Source: Variovorax paradoxus
Lineage (GTDB): Bacteria > Pseudomonadota > Gammaproteobacteria > Burkholderiales > Burkholderiaceae_C
Assembly: GCF_024734665.1 (NCBI RefSeq)
Contig: NZ_CP102931.1
Location: 6,508,001-6,572,000 of the forward strand
Reading direction: 5' to 3'
DNA: 64,000 nt
Positions 45,459-55,034 of the stretch are shown here, one piece after another. Under the pieces are notes generated by a model. The model was given only the letters and a program-made list of their open reading frames with translations. It searched no databases and was not told the DNA's origin. The position numbers were made by a program, and so were the translations under genes. How positions within the stretch are numbered: position 1 is the stretch's first letter; each line of letters begins with the position of its first letter.

Positions 45459-46622
45459 ATGGAGTTCCATTTGACACGCTACCTGTACCTGATGGGGTGG
45501 AGTGCCGCCTTGGCCGGCGCGTTGATGCTTCAGGGCTGCGCACCGGGCTTTGGCTCCGTGGTGGCTTACGAGCCCGATCAGAGTCCGGCACCATCCCTTG
45601 CTGCCGACGGCACGCCGCAGGAGGCGCTCGTCCCCATCTCGCCGAACCTCATCCGCGCGATGGCCGAGGCGCAGCCGGCGGCGATTCCGCCCGACGTGAA
45701 GGCCCTGTTCGGCGAAGCCCCGGTCTACACGATCGGCCCGGGCGACGTCGTGGGCGTCATCGTCTACGACCACCCCGAGTTGCTGCCCAACGCCGGCGCC
45801 GTGATTTCCCAGCAGACGGACCCCACGGGCATCAGCGTGGCGCCGGGCTTCATCGTCGGCGCCAACGGGCAGATCAGTTTTCCGTACATCGGCCGGGTCC
45901 AGATGCAGGGCCTGACCGAGATCGAGGCGTCCGACGTGATCGCCAAGCGCATCGCGCGCTACATCAAGGACCCGCAGGTGACGGTGCGCATCCAGTCCTT
46001 CAGAAGCCGCCGTGCATTCGTGGAAGGCGAAGTGCGCACGCCGGGGCTGCAGCTCTTCACCGACGTTCCGATGACGCTGTCCGAAGCGCTCAACCGGGCC
46101 GGCGGCATCACGTCCAGCGGCGACCGTTCGTTCATCACGCTGACACGCGGCGACAAGACCACGCTCATCGACCTGCCCAAGCTGCAGGACCTGGGCAGCA
46201 ACGCCAGCAAGATCCCGCTGCAGAACGGCGACGTGGTGCAGGTGCGCAACCGCGACGAGAGCAAGGTGTTCGTGATGGGCGAAGTCGCCAAGCCCTCGGC
46301 GCTGACCATGCACAACGGCAGGCTCACCCTCAACGAGGCACTGGGCGAGGCCGGCAGCGCAAGCCTGGGCACGGCGAACACGGGGCAGATCTACGTCGTG
46401 CGCAACAACGCCAACAACACGAAGGGCTCGCCGTCGGTCTTCCACCTGAATGCGAAGAACCCCGCCGCGCTGGCGCTGGCCGAGCGCTTTCCGCTGCAGC
46501 CGCGCGACGTGGTCTACATCGACTCGGTGCCGCTGGCCACCTGGAGCCGGGTGGCCAGCCTGATCCTGCCGGCGACCCAGGCGCTCTACTACAGCGACCA
46601 GGTCTACATGAACCACCGATGA
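45459..46622 (+). CDS. wza: polysaccharide export outer-membrane lipoprotein (Wza/EpsA)
   Basis: Outer-membrane channel for exopolysaccharide, about 387 residues. A lipoprotein signal ends in ALMLQGCAPG, with acylation at that Cys. The polysaccharide-export domain (VYTIGPGDVVGVIVYDHPEL, PFIVGANGQISFPYIGRVQM-like) is followed by two SLBB-type segments (AFVEGEVRTPGLQLFTDVPM and VFVMGEVAKPSALTMHNGRL). The ATG at 45459 is the longest start; the TTG at 45471 has GGAG at ideal spacing and gives a more typical signal (MTRYLYLMGW), so it may be the true start. Confidence 0.93.
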   Translation: MEFHLTRYLYLMGWSAALAGALMLQGCAPGFGSVVAYEPDQSPAPSLAADGTPQEALVPISPNLIRAMAEAQPAAIPPDVKALFGEAPVYTIGPGDVVGVIVYDHPELLPNAGAVISQQTDPTGISVAPGFIVGANGQISFPYIGRVQMQGLTEIEASDVIAKRIARYIKDPQVTVRIQSFRSRRAFVEGEVRTPGLQLFTDVPMTLSEALNRAGGITSSGDRSFITLTRGDKTTLIDLPKLQDLGSNASKIPLQNGDVVQVRNRDESKVFVMGEVAKPSALTMHNGRLTLNEALGEAGSASLGTANTGQIYVVRNNANNTKGSPSVFHLNAKNPAALALAERFPLQPRDVVYIDSVPLATWSRVASLILPATQALYYSDQVYMNHR

Positions 46623-47077
46623 GATCCGTACTGACAGTCTGCATCGGCAACATCTGCCGAAGCCCGATGGCGGAAGGCCTTCTTGCCGCGGGATTGCCGC
46701 ATTTGCGCGTGTTCTCCGCGGGCACAGGCGCGCTCGTCGGCAAGCCGGCCGACCCGATGTCGCAGGCGCTCATGCGAAGGCGCGGCATCGACATCTCGGA
46801 CCACATCGCGCAGCAGGTGAGCCAGATGCTGTGCCGGCAGGCCGACCTGATCCTGGTGATGGACCGGGAGCAGCGCCGCCACCTCGAAGCGACCTACCCC
46901 TTTGTGCGCGGCAAGGTCTTCCGCATTGCCGAGTTCTCGGTCGCGCAGGACGTGCCCGACCCGTATGGAAAAGACGAGGCGGCATTCGAGCACGCCCTGG
47001 CCCTGATCGATGCCGGCGTCCGGACATGGATCGAACGCATTCTGAAAATCACAAAACCCGAGCAGCAACCGACATGA
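46619..47077 (+). CDS. wzb: low-molecular-weight protein-tyrosine phosphatase (Wzb/EpsP)
   Basis: Cytoplasmic phosphatase of 152 residues that dephosphorylates the Wzc kinase. The catalytic P-loop VCIGNICRSPMAEG contains Cys8 and Arg14; the general acid Asp114 is in DVPDPYGKD. Both neighbours overlap it by ATGA, so channel, phosphatase and kinase are translated together. Confidence 0.94.
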   Translation: MRSVLTVCIGNICRSPMAEGLLAAGLPHLRVFSAGTGALVGKPADPMSQALMRRRGIDISDHIAQQVSQMLCRQADLILVMDREQRRHLEATYPFVRGKVFRIAEFSVAQDVPDPYGKDEAAFEHALALIDAGVRTWIERILKITKPEQQPT

Positions 47078-49338
47078 ACGCACCCCCGCAAGCCGCGCCG
47101 ATGCCGATGCAAGCGCTGGAAGAGGATGGCGACGGCATCAACCTGGCCGAGTACCTGGACATCCTGATCGACCACCGCTGGCTCGTCGCGGCCATCGTTG
47201 CCGTGACAGTGCTCCTGGGCACTGCCTACGCCTTCCTCGGCAAGCCCGTCTACGAAGCGAACGTCGCAGTGCAGGTGGAAGATTCCGGCAACTCCGCAGG
47301 CAGCTTCCTGGGCGATGCCGCCTCCTCGCTGCTGAGCGTGAAGACGCCTGCCGCGGGCGAGATCGAAATCCTTCGCTCGCGCGCCATCCTCGGCAAGGCC
47401 GTGGAGAACACCAAGCTCTACATCAGCGCGCGGCCGCGATATGCCCCCATCGTGGGCAGCTGGCTCGCCCGCCGCGCCACCGAGCTGTCGGACCCCGGCT
47501 TCATGGGGCTTTCGGGCTACGTGACGGGCACCGAGAGCATCCTCGTTCCGAGGTTCGACGTTCCCGCTGATTTCGAGGAGAAGCCATTCACGCTGACCCT
47601 CGGGGCCGACGGCCAGTACGAGCTGAGCAACCCCGACATCGACACGCCGATGAAGGGCGCCATCGGCACCTTGCTGGTGGCGAGCGTTCCCGGCGTTCCG
47701 AACGGCAGCGTGAGCCTGCTGGTCAGCAGCATCAACGCGAAGCCGGGCGCGCAGTTCCAGCTCGTGCGGTCTTCGACGCAGCTGACGCTGCTGGCGCTGC
47801 AGGACAACCTGAAGGTTGTGGAGAAAGGCAAGCAGTCGGGCGTGCTCGATGTCAGCTGGAGAAGCGGCGACGCAGAAAAACTGACGCAGCTGCTCAACGA
47901 AATCGGCCGCCTCTACGTTCGCCAGAACATGGAGCGCAAGGCCGCCGAGGCCGAGAAGACACTGGGCTTCCTGGACGGTGCGCTGCCCCAGTTCAAGAAG
48001 CAACTGGAGCAATCCGAAGACATCTACAACCGCTACAGAAACCAGAACGGCACGGTCAGTCTCGACGACGAGGCAAAGAACGCGCTGACCCAGACCGTCG
48101 ACCTGCAGTCCAAGCTGCTCGAGGCGGAACAGAAGCGGCGCGAACTCACCGCGCGCTTCACGGGCGAACATCCCGCCGTCCAGACGCTGGACTCCCAGGT
48201 CGCAGCATGGAAGAGCGCGCTCGCGTCCGTCGATGCGCGCATCCGCAAGATGCCGGAGCTGCAGCAGAACACCGTTCGCATGCAGCGCGACATCAAGGTG
48301 AATACCGACCTGTACGTGTCGCTTCTCAACAGCTCGCTGCAGATGCGGCTGGCCAAGGAAGGCAAGGTGGGCAATGTGCGCCTGCTGGACGACGCCATCG
48401 TTCCGGAAGAGCCGGTGTGGCCCAAGCGGCCCCTGGTCATCGCGCTGGCCGTGATCCTGGGGCTGGCTGCCGGCATCGGCGCCGCGGTTGCAAGGAGCTC
48501 GTTCTTCGGCGGCATCCGCAATCCGGGAGAAATCGAAAGCCACACCGGGCTCAACGTCTACAGCAGCATTCCGCTGAGCGCCGCCCAGCGCACGATCGAG
48601 AGGAACATCGAGAACAAGGTCGTCGGCAAGCATGTTCTGGCGCACCTGTTCCCCGAAGACCCCGCGGTGGAAAGCCTGCGCAGCCTTCGCACCGCGCTGC
48701 AGTTCGCCATGCTGGAAGCGACCAACAACCGCCTGCTCATCTCCGGCGCGACGCCTGGCGTGGGCAAGACCTTCATCTCGATCAACTTCGCGGCAATCAC
48801 CGCGGCAACCGGAAAGCGGGTTCTGCTGATCGACGCGGACTTGCGCAAGGGCCGCGTGAATCAATTCCTCTCGATCCCGCGGTCTTCCGGCCTGTCCGAA
48901 TTGATCGCCGGAACGCTCGACTTCGAGAAAGCGATTCGCCCGTCGGCCCTGCCGAATCTGGACGTCATTACTACGGGTGTGCTTCCGCCCAATCCGGCCG
49001 AGCTGCTGACGAGCGATTCCTTTGTCCAGGTACTGGAAAAGTTATCTCCGCTATACGACCTCGTCATCATCGACACGGCCCCGGTTCTCGTTGCCGCGGA
49101 TACCGCATCGGTTGCCCCGCTTGCGAGCACTTTGCTACTCGTTGCACGCGCCGAAAAAACCCAGCTCGGCGAATTGAATGAAAGCGTCAGAAGACTTGCG
49201 CATGCAGGTCGCACGGTAAATGGCGTAATTCTGAATGCTATTGATCTAACTCGCCGCCACGCTGGAAGCGGGAGTTACAAATATGGTGCTTACAAGCATT
49301 TACAATATACATACAATACCAACAGGGATTCCACCTAG
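47074..49338 (+). CDS. wzc: polysaccharide co-polymerase/tyrosine autokinase (Wzc/EpsB)
   Basis: Inner-membrane BY-kinase of 754 residues controlling chain length and export. A Wzz domain with its first helix at about residues 35-55 is followed by a long periplasmic coiled region, a second helix near residue 460, and a cytoplasmic kinase domain with Walker A GATPGVGKTF, Walker A' VLLIDADLRKGR and Walker B LVIIDTAPVL. The C-terminal tail has a Tyr cluster (Tyr735, 737, 740, 745, 747), the usual autophosphorylation sites. Its stop is followed by a hairpin-rich spacer. Confidence 0.94.
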   Translation: MNAPPQAAPMPMQALEEDGDGINLAEYLDILIDHRWLVAAIVAVTVLLGTAYAFLGKPVYEANVAVQVEDSGNSAGSFLGDAASSLLSVKTPAAGEIEILRSRAILGKAVENTKLYISARPRYAPIVGSWLARRATELSDPGFMGLSGYVTGTESILVPRFDVPADFEEKPFTLTLGADGQYELSNPDIDTPMKGAIGTLLVASVPGVPNGSVSLLVSSINAKPGAQFQLVRSSTQLTLLALQDNLKVVEKGKQSGVLDVSWRSGDAEKLTQLLNEIGRLYVRQNMERKAAEAEKTLGFLDGALPQFKKQLEQSEDIYNRYRNQNGTVSLDDEAKNALTQTVDLQSKLLEAEQKRRELTARFTGEHPAVQTLDSQVAAWKSALASVDARIRKMPELQQNTVRMQRDIKVNTDLYVSLLNSSLQMRLAKEGKVGNVRLLDDAIVPEEPVWPKRPLVIALAVILGLAAGIGAAVARSSFFGGIRNPGEIESHTGLNVYSSIPLSAAQRTIERNIENKVVGKHVLAHLFPEDPAVESLRSLRTALQFAMLEATNNRLLISGATPGVGKTFISINFAAITAATGKRVLLIDADLRKGRVNQFLSIPRSSGLSELIAGTLDFEKAIRPSALPNLDVITTGVLPPNPAELLTSDSFVQVLEKLSPLYDLVIIDTAPVLVAADTASVAPLASTLLLVARAEKTQLGELNESVRRLAHAGRTVNGVILNAIDLTRRHAGSGSYKYGAYKHLQYTYNTNRDST

Positions 49339-49607
49339 ACCGCGAAATTTGGAGTTAAATTCAAAATCATGAGCATGGAATTTTGTTCCAACTCATCGAT
49401 TAAATACTCAATTAGTATTCGGAGTAATAAGGCACTACAAATGGCGATTAGTCCATTTGTATTGCCTTCATCGAGTCATTTGGCCGCGCAATAGTTTCTG
49501 CATTGCAGATCCTACGAGGCATTTGTGCGGGTCGTCTCGGCCAAAAAACCAAGGCCATAACAGAGGACATGCAGGCATTTGCCTGCGTGAGGAAAGGTGC
49601 GTCAAAA
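49339..49607. other. AT-rich, hairpin-rich intergenic spacer within the polysaccharide cluster
   Basis: About 270 bp between wzc and the priming transferase, much AT-richer than flanking genes. Three stems are arranged in series: ATGAG...CTCAT with GGAA...TTCC inside (49369-49396); AATACT-CAATT-AGTATT (49403-49419, perfect 6-bp stem); and TACAAATGG-N8-CCATTTGTA (49436-49461, perfect 9-bp stem). No U-tract follows the last stem, so it is not a classic terminator. Candidate attenuator, processing site or internal promoter region. Confidence 0.55.
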
Positions 49608-50387
49608 ATGAAATCATTTCGACGAGAAATCTTGTCGCGCTTCAAATCCGGGCGGAGAAATCCCATGGGAAATCTCCACCCTGAAGAATCGCTGGTACCG
49701 CAAGGCTGGAATATTTCGGACGCAAGCGGTGAAATGTCCCGAGGCGGCTCGCAAACCGGAATTCATCATCCGGCCGTACTGCGGCTAGGGAAAAGGTCGG
49801 TAGACATTGCCGCCGCGCTGTTCTTTTTTGCCGCATTCGGCTGGCTCTTCGTGCTGATCGGCCTCTTCGTGCTGATCAGCTCCGGATCTCCGGTTTTGTA
49901 TTACCAGTCGCGCTACGGAAAAGACGGACGAATATTCAGGTTCTACAAATTCCGCTCGATGATCGCCAATTCGGCCCAGGTGCTCGAGGAACATCTGAAA
50001 AGCAATCCAGAGGCACGCCGCCAATGGGATGAATACCAAAAGCTGGACGACGATCCACGGATCACGCGTTTCGGCAAATTCATCCGCAAGACCAGCCTGG
50101 ACGAACTGCCGCAATTCTGGAACGTGCTGACAGGCGACATGAGCCTCATTGGCCCTCGCCCCTGCATGCTCGAGCAGAGGGAGCTCTACGGCCAGAACTG
50201 GTCGCACTACTGCGCTGTCCGCCCCGGAATCACGGGCCTGTGGCAGGTCAGCGGTCGCAATCAGCTGACCTACAACGCACGCGTTGCGTTGGACGTGAGG
50301 TATGTCGAGACCCTTTCCGTCGGGAAGGACGTGGACATCTTCTTCAGAACCATCTGGGTGGTTGCTGCCGGTCACGGGTCCCGATGA
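49608..50387 (+). CDS. undecaprenyl-phosphate sugar phosphotransferase (WcaJ-like priming transferase)
   Basis: Transfers the first sugar-1-phosphate to the lipid carrier at the inner membrane. One helix (IAAALFFFAAFGWLFVLIGL) precedes the catalytic domain with RYGKDGRIFRFYKFRSM, the KTSLDELPQFWNVLTGDMSL block with the catalytic Asp-Glu pair, IGPRP, and RPGITGLWQVSGR. Only the short C-terminal type is present; the four-helix N-terminal domain of WbaP-like enzymes is missing. Start uncertain: 49569, 49608 and 49665 (preceded by GGAG) are all possible. Confidence 0.88.
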   Translation: MKSFRREILSRFKSGRRNPMGNLHPEESLVPQGWNISDASGEMSRGGSQTGIHHPAVLRLGKRSVDIAAALFFFAAFGWLFVLIGLFVLISSGSPVLYYQSRYGKDGRIFRFYKFRSMIANSAQVLEEHLKSNPEARRQWDEYQKLDDDPRITRFGKFIRKTSLDELPQFWNVLTGDMSLIGPRPCMLEQRELYGQNWSHYCAVRPGITGLWQVSGRNQLTYNARVALDVRYVETLSVGKDVDIFFRTIWVVAAGHGSR

Positions 50388-50473
50388 ATTTCATCGGTCC
50401 CGGATGATCGGCTCCGGCCGGGCCGGCCGGACAGATTTTCCTTCGCTTTCGAAATGATTGGATTGGAATCCAC

Positions 50474-51538
50474 ATGCGGATGAGCCACGCCATTCCGGGA
50501 CCGGCGGTGAGAAGAAGAAGCACGCGCCGCTTCAATCAATTCTCGATTGCCGGAATACTGATCGTGCTCGTGTACACGATCATCTACGCATATTTCAGGG
50601 AAATGCTCCCCGAGAAATGGAGCGTGGACTCGGCAAAGATCATCGAGATCCTCAATTACGGCGGCACGGGCGACATGGACAACTCGTTCGCAGTCACCGC
50701 CGCCCTGTTCGCCGTTATCGGGGTCGACAACCTGGACGTTTTCACCTGCGGCGTGAGCATCATATTTTTGTTTTTCGCGACTCACGACGTTCGCAAGACC
50801 GGCGACTTTTTCGCCAGGCTGCTGCTGATTGCGCCTTGCATCATGCTGAACATGTTTGCGCCGTCCAAGGAGACGGTCGTGCTCATCATGACCATGTTCA
50901 TTACCGTTTCGACCATCTATTTTCGAACGTCGAAAGTACTTACCGTCGGTGCCTTCCTTTTTCTTTACGCGATCTACGGGGTCTTTGTACGGCAATATTA
51001 TTTGTTGATTGTCGGCGTGTTCTTCATGGTCTATTACCTGTGGCGACGCCCTCTTAAATATCACATTCTGGCCGCCATCGTGGTCGTCGGCGCGATCATG
51101 GCGGCGCCTTCCAGTATTTTGCAGACGCTTCAATCGCCGCGAGATACCTCGAATGCCTACGCGGAACAAATTGGCAGCGACAACAGAACGGCCTTTACCA
51201 ATATTGCGTCTCCCGCCACCGGCCCCGGCTTCCTGGTCAATTACGTCTATGCAGCAACGGTGCTGATCACGCCGGTTCTTTATTTTCAGACTGCGAGCGA
51301 CGCGTTCATGCAATTGATGATCGCAGCCATGCTGATCATTCTGTACAGGGCCCGGCGAAAGTCAAAGCGCGATCCGGATCGGTTCGAGCCACGTTTTTTC
51401 GGCAGCCTTTTCATAGCGCACATTCTTGTGCAATTGATATTTGAACCAGATCTCGGCAGCTTCACCAGGCATTTGACTTCCGTAATGCTCTACATCATTG
51501 CCATCAAAGTTTCCGAGAACAAAGCAGTCTCCAGATGA
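50474..51538 (+). CDS. polytopic membrane protein, candidate Wzy polymerase
   Basis: A 354-residue inner-membrane protein with about 8-10 hydrophobic segments and no clear sequence motif. Position between the priming transferase and the sugar-modifying genes, and the presence of a Wzx-like flippase downstream, make the Wzy polymerase role the best reading. A loop containing SPRDTSNAYAEQIGSDNRTA is the largest soluble part. The upstream 86-bp spacer holds GGCCGGCCGG-type short repeats. Its stop overlaps the next gene. Confidence 0.65.
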   Translation: MRMSHAIPGPAVRRRSTRRFNQFSIAGILIVLVYTIIYAYFREMLPEKWSVDSAKIIEILNYGGTGDMDNSFAVTAALFAVIGVDNLDVFTCGVSIIFLFFATHDVRKTGDFFARLLLIAPCIMLNMFAPSKETVVLIMTMFITVSTIYFRTSKVLTVGAFLFLYAIYGVFVRQYYLLIVGVFFMVYYLWRRPLKYHILAAIVVVGAIMAAPSSILQTLQSPRDTSNAYAEQIGSDNRTAFTNIASPATGPGFLVNYVYAATVLITPVLYFQTASDAFMQLMIAAMLIILYRARRKSKRDPDRFEPRFFGSLFIAHILVQLIFEPDLGSFTRHLTSVMLYIIAIKVSENKAVSR

Positions 51539-52686
51539 AAAAAATCCTGATTTGTGCGGTGCCGTACAGCGACAACCTGGGTGACGGGGTCATCGCGGCG
51601 TCGCTGGCTCACATCGCCGGCATGAAATATCCGGAGGCGAAGGTGGAGTTCCTCGACATCGCCGGCCGCGTTGCGTTCGACGAATCGAATCTGCGCGGCG
51701 GCGGCGCATTCGAAATCTTCCAGAAGATGCCGGCCCTGATGCGATCGGCAATCGTTTTTGCGTACTGCCTCAAGAACTACCTCCTGGGCTGGCGCAGGCA
51801 ATGGAAAGCTGCAGTAGATGACGCGGATCTGGTCCTCATCGGCGGCGGCCAGCTGTTCTGCGACGTGGCGCTGAACTTTCCCGCCAAGCTGTTTCTGCTG
51901 AGCAGGTTGCTTCTCGGCAAGAAGGTCGCGGTGGTCTCGGTTGGCGTCACGGCCAAATGGTCGTTCTGGGGGAAATTTCTGGTCAAGAAATTCCTCAAGA
52001 ATGCCGCCCCCGTTTTCTACGCGACGCGCGATGTGGATTCGGCGAACAACCTGCACGCGTTCTTCGACATTCCGCGCAGCGAGATCAAGGTCGTTCCCGA
52101 CCCCGCGCTGGTTTGCGCGAGCGCTTTTTCGAACGAGCTTTCTCCGGACAAGAAGTGGGACGTGGGAATCTGCGTCAGCAGCCTCGATGCGCTGGTGATG
52201 AATTCCGAATACGGAGACACGCGCACCAGCGGGTCGGCGGAATTCTTCTCTGGTCTGGCCGAAGCATTGCAGGCGGAAGGCGCGCGAGTGCTGTATTTCA
52301 CGAACGGCGCGGCGGAGGACAACAAGATCCTTGCCGAGATTTCTTCTTCGCGGGCAGCCGCGCCGGGCTTCTCGTTCGTCGTTCCCAGGCGCCCCGACGA
52401 TCTTGTTGCGCTGATCAGCGCCTGCTCGTGCATTGCGGCGCACCGGCTGCACGCAAACATCGTCGCCTACAGCCTGAACATTCCCTCTATCGGGATGAAT
52501 TGGGACAAGAAGGTCGAGTCCTTTTTCCAGCTGACGGACCGAACCCAGTATCTGTTCGGCCTGTCCCCCCGCCGGGAAGAGCTGAAGGCCTCCGTACTGA
52601 ATCTGCTCAACGAAAAAAATGCCGACCGCAGAAGACTGGACGAATTGAAGACCGAAGTCATCGCCGGAACCCACGCATTGATCTGA
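51535..52686 (+). CDS. polysaccharide pyruvyl transferase-family protein
   Basis: A 383-residue protein of the CsaB/WcaK pyruvyl transferase family, which places a ketal pyruvate on a sugar. Family features: LICAVPYSDNLGDGVIAASL at the N-terminus, LVLIGGGQLFCDVALNFPAK, the conserved AHRLHANIVAYSLNIPSIGM near the C-terminus, and WDKKVESFF. A pyruvylated, negatively charged polymer is therefore expected. Overlaps the upstream membrane gene (ATGA). Confidence 0.85.
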   Translation: MKKILICAVPYSDNLGDGVIAASLAHIAGMKYPEAKVEFLDIAGRVAFDESNLRGGGAFEIFQKMPALMRSAIVFAYCLKNYLLGWRRQWKAAVDDADLVLIGGGQLFCDVALNFPAKLFLLSRLLLGKKVAVVSVGVTAKWSFWGKFLVKKFLKNAAPVFYATRDVDSANNLHAFFDIPRSEIKVVPDPALVCASAFSNELSPDKKWDVGICVSSLDALVMNSEYGDTRTSGSAEFFSGLAEALQAEGARVLYFTNGAAEDNKILAEISSSRAAAPGFSFVVPRRPDDLVALISACSCIAAHRLHANIVAYSLNIPSIGMNWDKKVESFFQLTDRTQYLFGLSPRREELKASVLNLLNEKNADRRRLDELKTEVIAGTHALI

Positions 52687-52699
52687 GGAGCGAATCTCC

Positions 52700-53773
52700 A
52701 TGAAAGTACTGCACGTTGCCGAAACGCTCAAGGGTGGGTTGGAAACTTATCTTCGGATCGTTTCGAATTTCCAGAAGAACTCGCCGGAAATCAGCCAGGT
52801 GAAGTTCATATTGCCTGGAACGGTCGATTGGCTGACCCCCGAGAGCGCCCACGTGGTGCCCACCGCCCGCAGCCCCCTGTCCCTGGTGGGCTACGCCGCG
52901 CGCGTGAAGAAGATCATCGAATCGGAGCGCCCCTCCGTGCTCCACCTGCACAGCTCGATTGCAGGGGGCATCGTCCGGGTCATGGCCATGCTCGGGCAGA
53001 TACCCAGCGAGGTGAAGATCGTCTATTGCTCCCACGGCTGGGCCTTCGATCAGGCTGCGTCCCGCTACAAGAAGTCGGCCTACCGATGGATCGAGCGGCT
53101 GCTTTCCTCGCGCAGCGACGCCATCATCTGCATCAGCCGCCATGAGGTCAGGATCGCGTCGAAATCCGGCATCAGGCGATGCACATGCATTCCCAACGGG
53201 ATCGATTCCGTCAGTCCCAGGCTGCCGAGTCAATTGCTGCCTGGTGAAGCCGAACACAGCCCGCGAAAGGTCCTGTTCGTCGGCCGGCTCGACCGGCAAA
53301 AGGGAATCGACGTCCTGCTCGACTCGTACAACAGGGTGAAGCCGAATTTCAAGCTGATCGTCGTCGGCGATGCCGTGCGGAATGATCTTTTTCTTGCCAA
53401 GGCCGATCGGGTCGAGTTCAAGGGCTGGCTGGAAAAAGACGAGCTGGACGCCGTCTACCAGGACTGCGACGCCATCATCGTTCCGTCGAGATGGGAAGGC
53501 TTCGGGCTCGTTGCAGTCGAAGCAATGGCGAGGAGCAAGGCGGTTTTTGCGTCCGCCGTGGGCGGTCTTGTCGACATCGTTGAAGACGACAGGAGCGGCC
53601 GGCTCTTTTCCCTGGAGCAGATGGACCGGATGCTGCGGGAAATCGACGGCATCCCCAATGAAACCCTGCGGCAGATGGGACAGACCGGGCGAAAGATCTT
53701 CGAAGAGAAGTTCACTTCGCAGCGAATGAACGCCGCCATCGTCGATCTGTACAAGGAGTCGGTTCTGCCATGA
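52700..53773 (+). CDS. family 4 glycosyltransferase
   Basis: GT-B fold transferase of 357 residues. The N-domain opens MKVLHVAETLKGGLETYLRI. The C-domain has VLFVGRLDRQKGIDVLLDSY and the EX7E-like block PSRWEGFGLVAVEAMARSKA. It is the only extension glycosyltransferase recognised in the cluster, so other transferases may be encoded elsewhere or the repeat may be short. Donor and acceptor unknown. Its stop overlaps the next gene start. Confidence 0.92.
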   Translation: MKVLHVAETLKGGLETYLRIVSNFQKNSPEISQVKFILPGTVDWLTPESAHVVPTARSPLSLVGYAARVKKIIESERPSVLHLHSSIAGGIVRVMAMLGQIPSEVKIVYCSHGWAFDQAASRYKKSAYRWIERLLSSRSDAIICISRHEVRIASKSGIRRCTCIPNGIDSVSPRLPSQLLPGEAEHSPRKVLFVGRLDRQKGIDVLLDSYNRVKPNFKLIVVGDAVRNDLFLAKADRVEFKGWLEKDELDAVYQDCDAIIVPSRWEGFGLVAVEAMARSKAVFASAVGGLVDIVEDDRSGRLFSLEQMDRMLREIDGIPNETLRQMGQTGRKIFEEKFTSQRMNAAIVDLYKESVLP

Positions 53774-55029
53774 GGATTTCTGGTTTGCTTGCCCGAGCGC
53801 TGGGCACCTTGCTGTTCATTGCTGCGTCCGTCATCAGCCCGGCCCAGGCCAGAGGCATCGACGGCCTTACCTCGGAGTACCCGGTTGCGCTGAGCGTGCA
53901 GATCGATCCCGCGACCATCACGGACGACGACCTGCATGAAATACGTGCGGCCGGTTTCGAGTTCGTGCGGTTCGGCGTGCGGCCACCGCTGAAAAGCGTC
54001 AACCCCAATTTGATCGACTACCCGGGCCTGATCCAGCGCGTGCGCAAGGCCAGGCTCGAAGCCATCGTCACCTTGTTTGGTGGCCGCGAAATCTGGGGGC
54101 ACGAGCCCTCGGACCTGCGTGGTGGCAACCGCAGCAGGGAAACCATGTTCGCGGACTTTGCGAGCGACTTCATGAAGGCGCACACCACCGATGTCGCCGT
54201 CTGGGAGATATGGAACGAGCCGGACAACAAGACATTCCTGCAGCCCAGCCTCCTTTCGAACTTCGGCACCGCCTCGTCGGAGCTGTGCAACAAGCTGACG
54301 CAGCAAAAGATCCAGCCGAACATCGTCATCGGATACGGCTTCGCGAAGCTGCCCTTCGCCGGAGGCAAGGTTCCTTCGGAGCTGGAAGATGCCTTTGTCT
54401 CGGCCGCCAGGACCGACTGCCTGACGGACATCTCGATTCATCCATACCGCTCGGTTCCCGAAACGGCGCTGGCCGACTACCAGAAGCTGCGTGCGCAACT
54501 GGACCAGCGGCAGCTGAAGAAGACCGGCATCGTCGCTTCGGAATGGGGCTACGCCTCGTACATGCCGGTTCGCGACCGCAACGCCCAGGCTTCATTGATC
54601 TTCAGGGAGTACCTGATCAATGCCGCCGCGGGCATCAAGCTTCTGAACCTCTACTCCTGGCGCGACAGGGGGCAGTCTTACTTTTCGAAGGAAGACAACT
54701 TCGGAATCAAGTCCAAAGCCGGAGAAAAGAAGGAGGCCTACTCCGCGCTGACCGAATTTCTCAAGATCGCCAGGCACTCCCAGAAGGTGTCGTACCAGGA
54801 TGCCAAGGGCATGAGTCAGCTCGTGCTGCGTCGCGGCGAGTCCTTGCTGCACGTGGTCTGGACACAGGGCCCGGAACAAACCGCGTCGGTCCCCGCGGGC
54901 AGCGGCAAGAAATGCACGCGCGTCGACTTCTTCCCCCAGATGCGTGAAGGCAGTTGCGGAAGCCCGTCGGGTGGGAGCTTTTCTGTGAAGGCGACTGCCA
55001 ATCCCGTTTTGCTGTCCATATCGGACTGA
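53770..55029 (+). CDS. secreted clan-A glycoside hydrolase
   Basis: A 419-residue protein with a Sec signal (LLARALGTLLFIAASVISPA, cleavage after AQA). The (beta/alpha)8 fold is indicated by the acid/base Glu in VAVWEIWNEPDNKTF and a candidate nucleophile Glu in GIVASEWGYASYMP, as in GH39 and GH5-like enzymes. ISIHPYRS is typical too. It is translationally coupled to the GT4 gene (ATGA), so it probably trims or releases the polymer, or clears it from the periplasm. Confidence 0.85.
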   Translation: MRISGLLARALGTLLFIAASVISPAQARGIDGLTSEYPVALSVQIDPATITDDDLHEIRAAGFEFVRFGVRPPLKSVNPNLIDYPGLIQRVRKARLEAIVTLFGGREIWGHEPSDLRGGNRSRETMFADFASDFMKAHTTDVAVWEIWNEPDNKTFLQPSLLSNFGTASSELCNKLTQQKIQPNIVIGYGFAKLPFAGGKVPSELEDAFVSAARTDCLTDISIHPYRSVPETALADYQKLRAQLDQRQLKKTGIVASEWGYASYMPVRDRNAQASLIFREYLINAAAGIKLLNLYSWRDRGQSYFSKEDNFGIKSKAGEKKEAYSALTEFLKIARHSQKVSYQDAKGMSQLVLRRGESLLHVVWTQGPEQTASVPAGSGKKCTRVDFFPQMREGSCGSPSGGSFSVKATANPVLLSISD

Positions 55030-55034
55030 ACGGG

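Noticed and set aside
46894..48864. 656-codon minus-strand open frame opposite wzb/wzc
   Set aside because: It is a codon-bias shadow; the plus strand has the phosphatase and kinase with all catalytic motifs.
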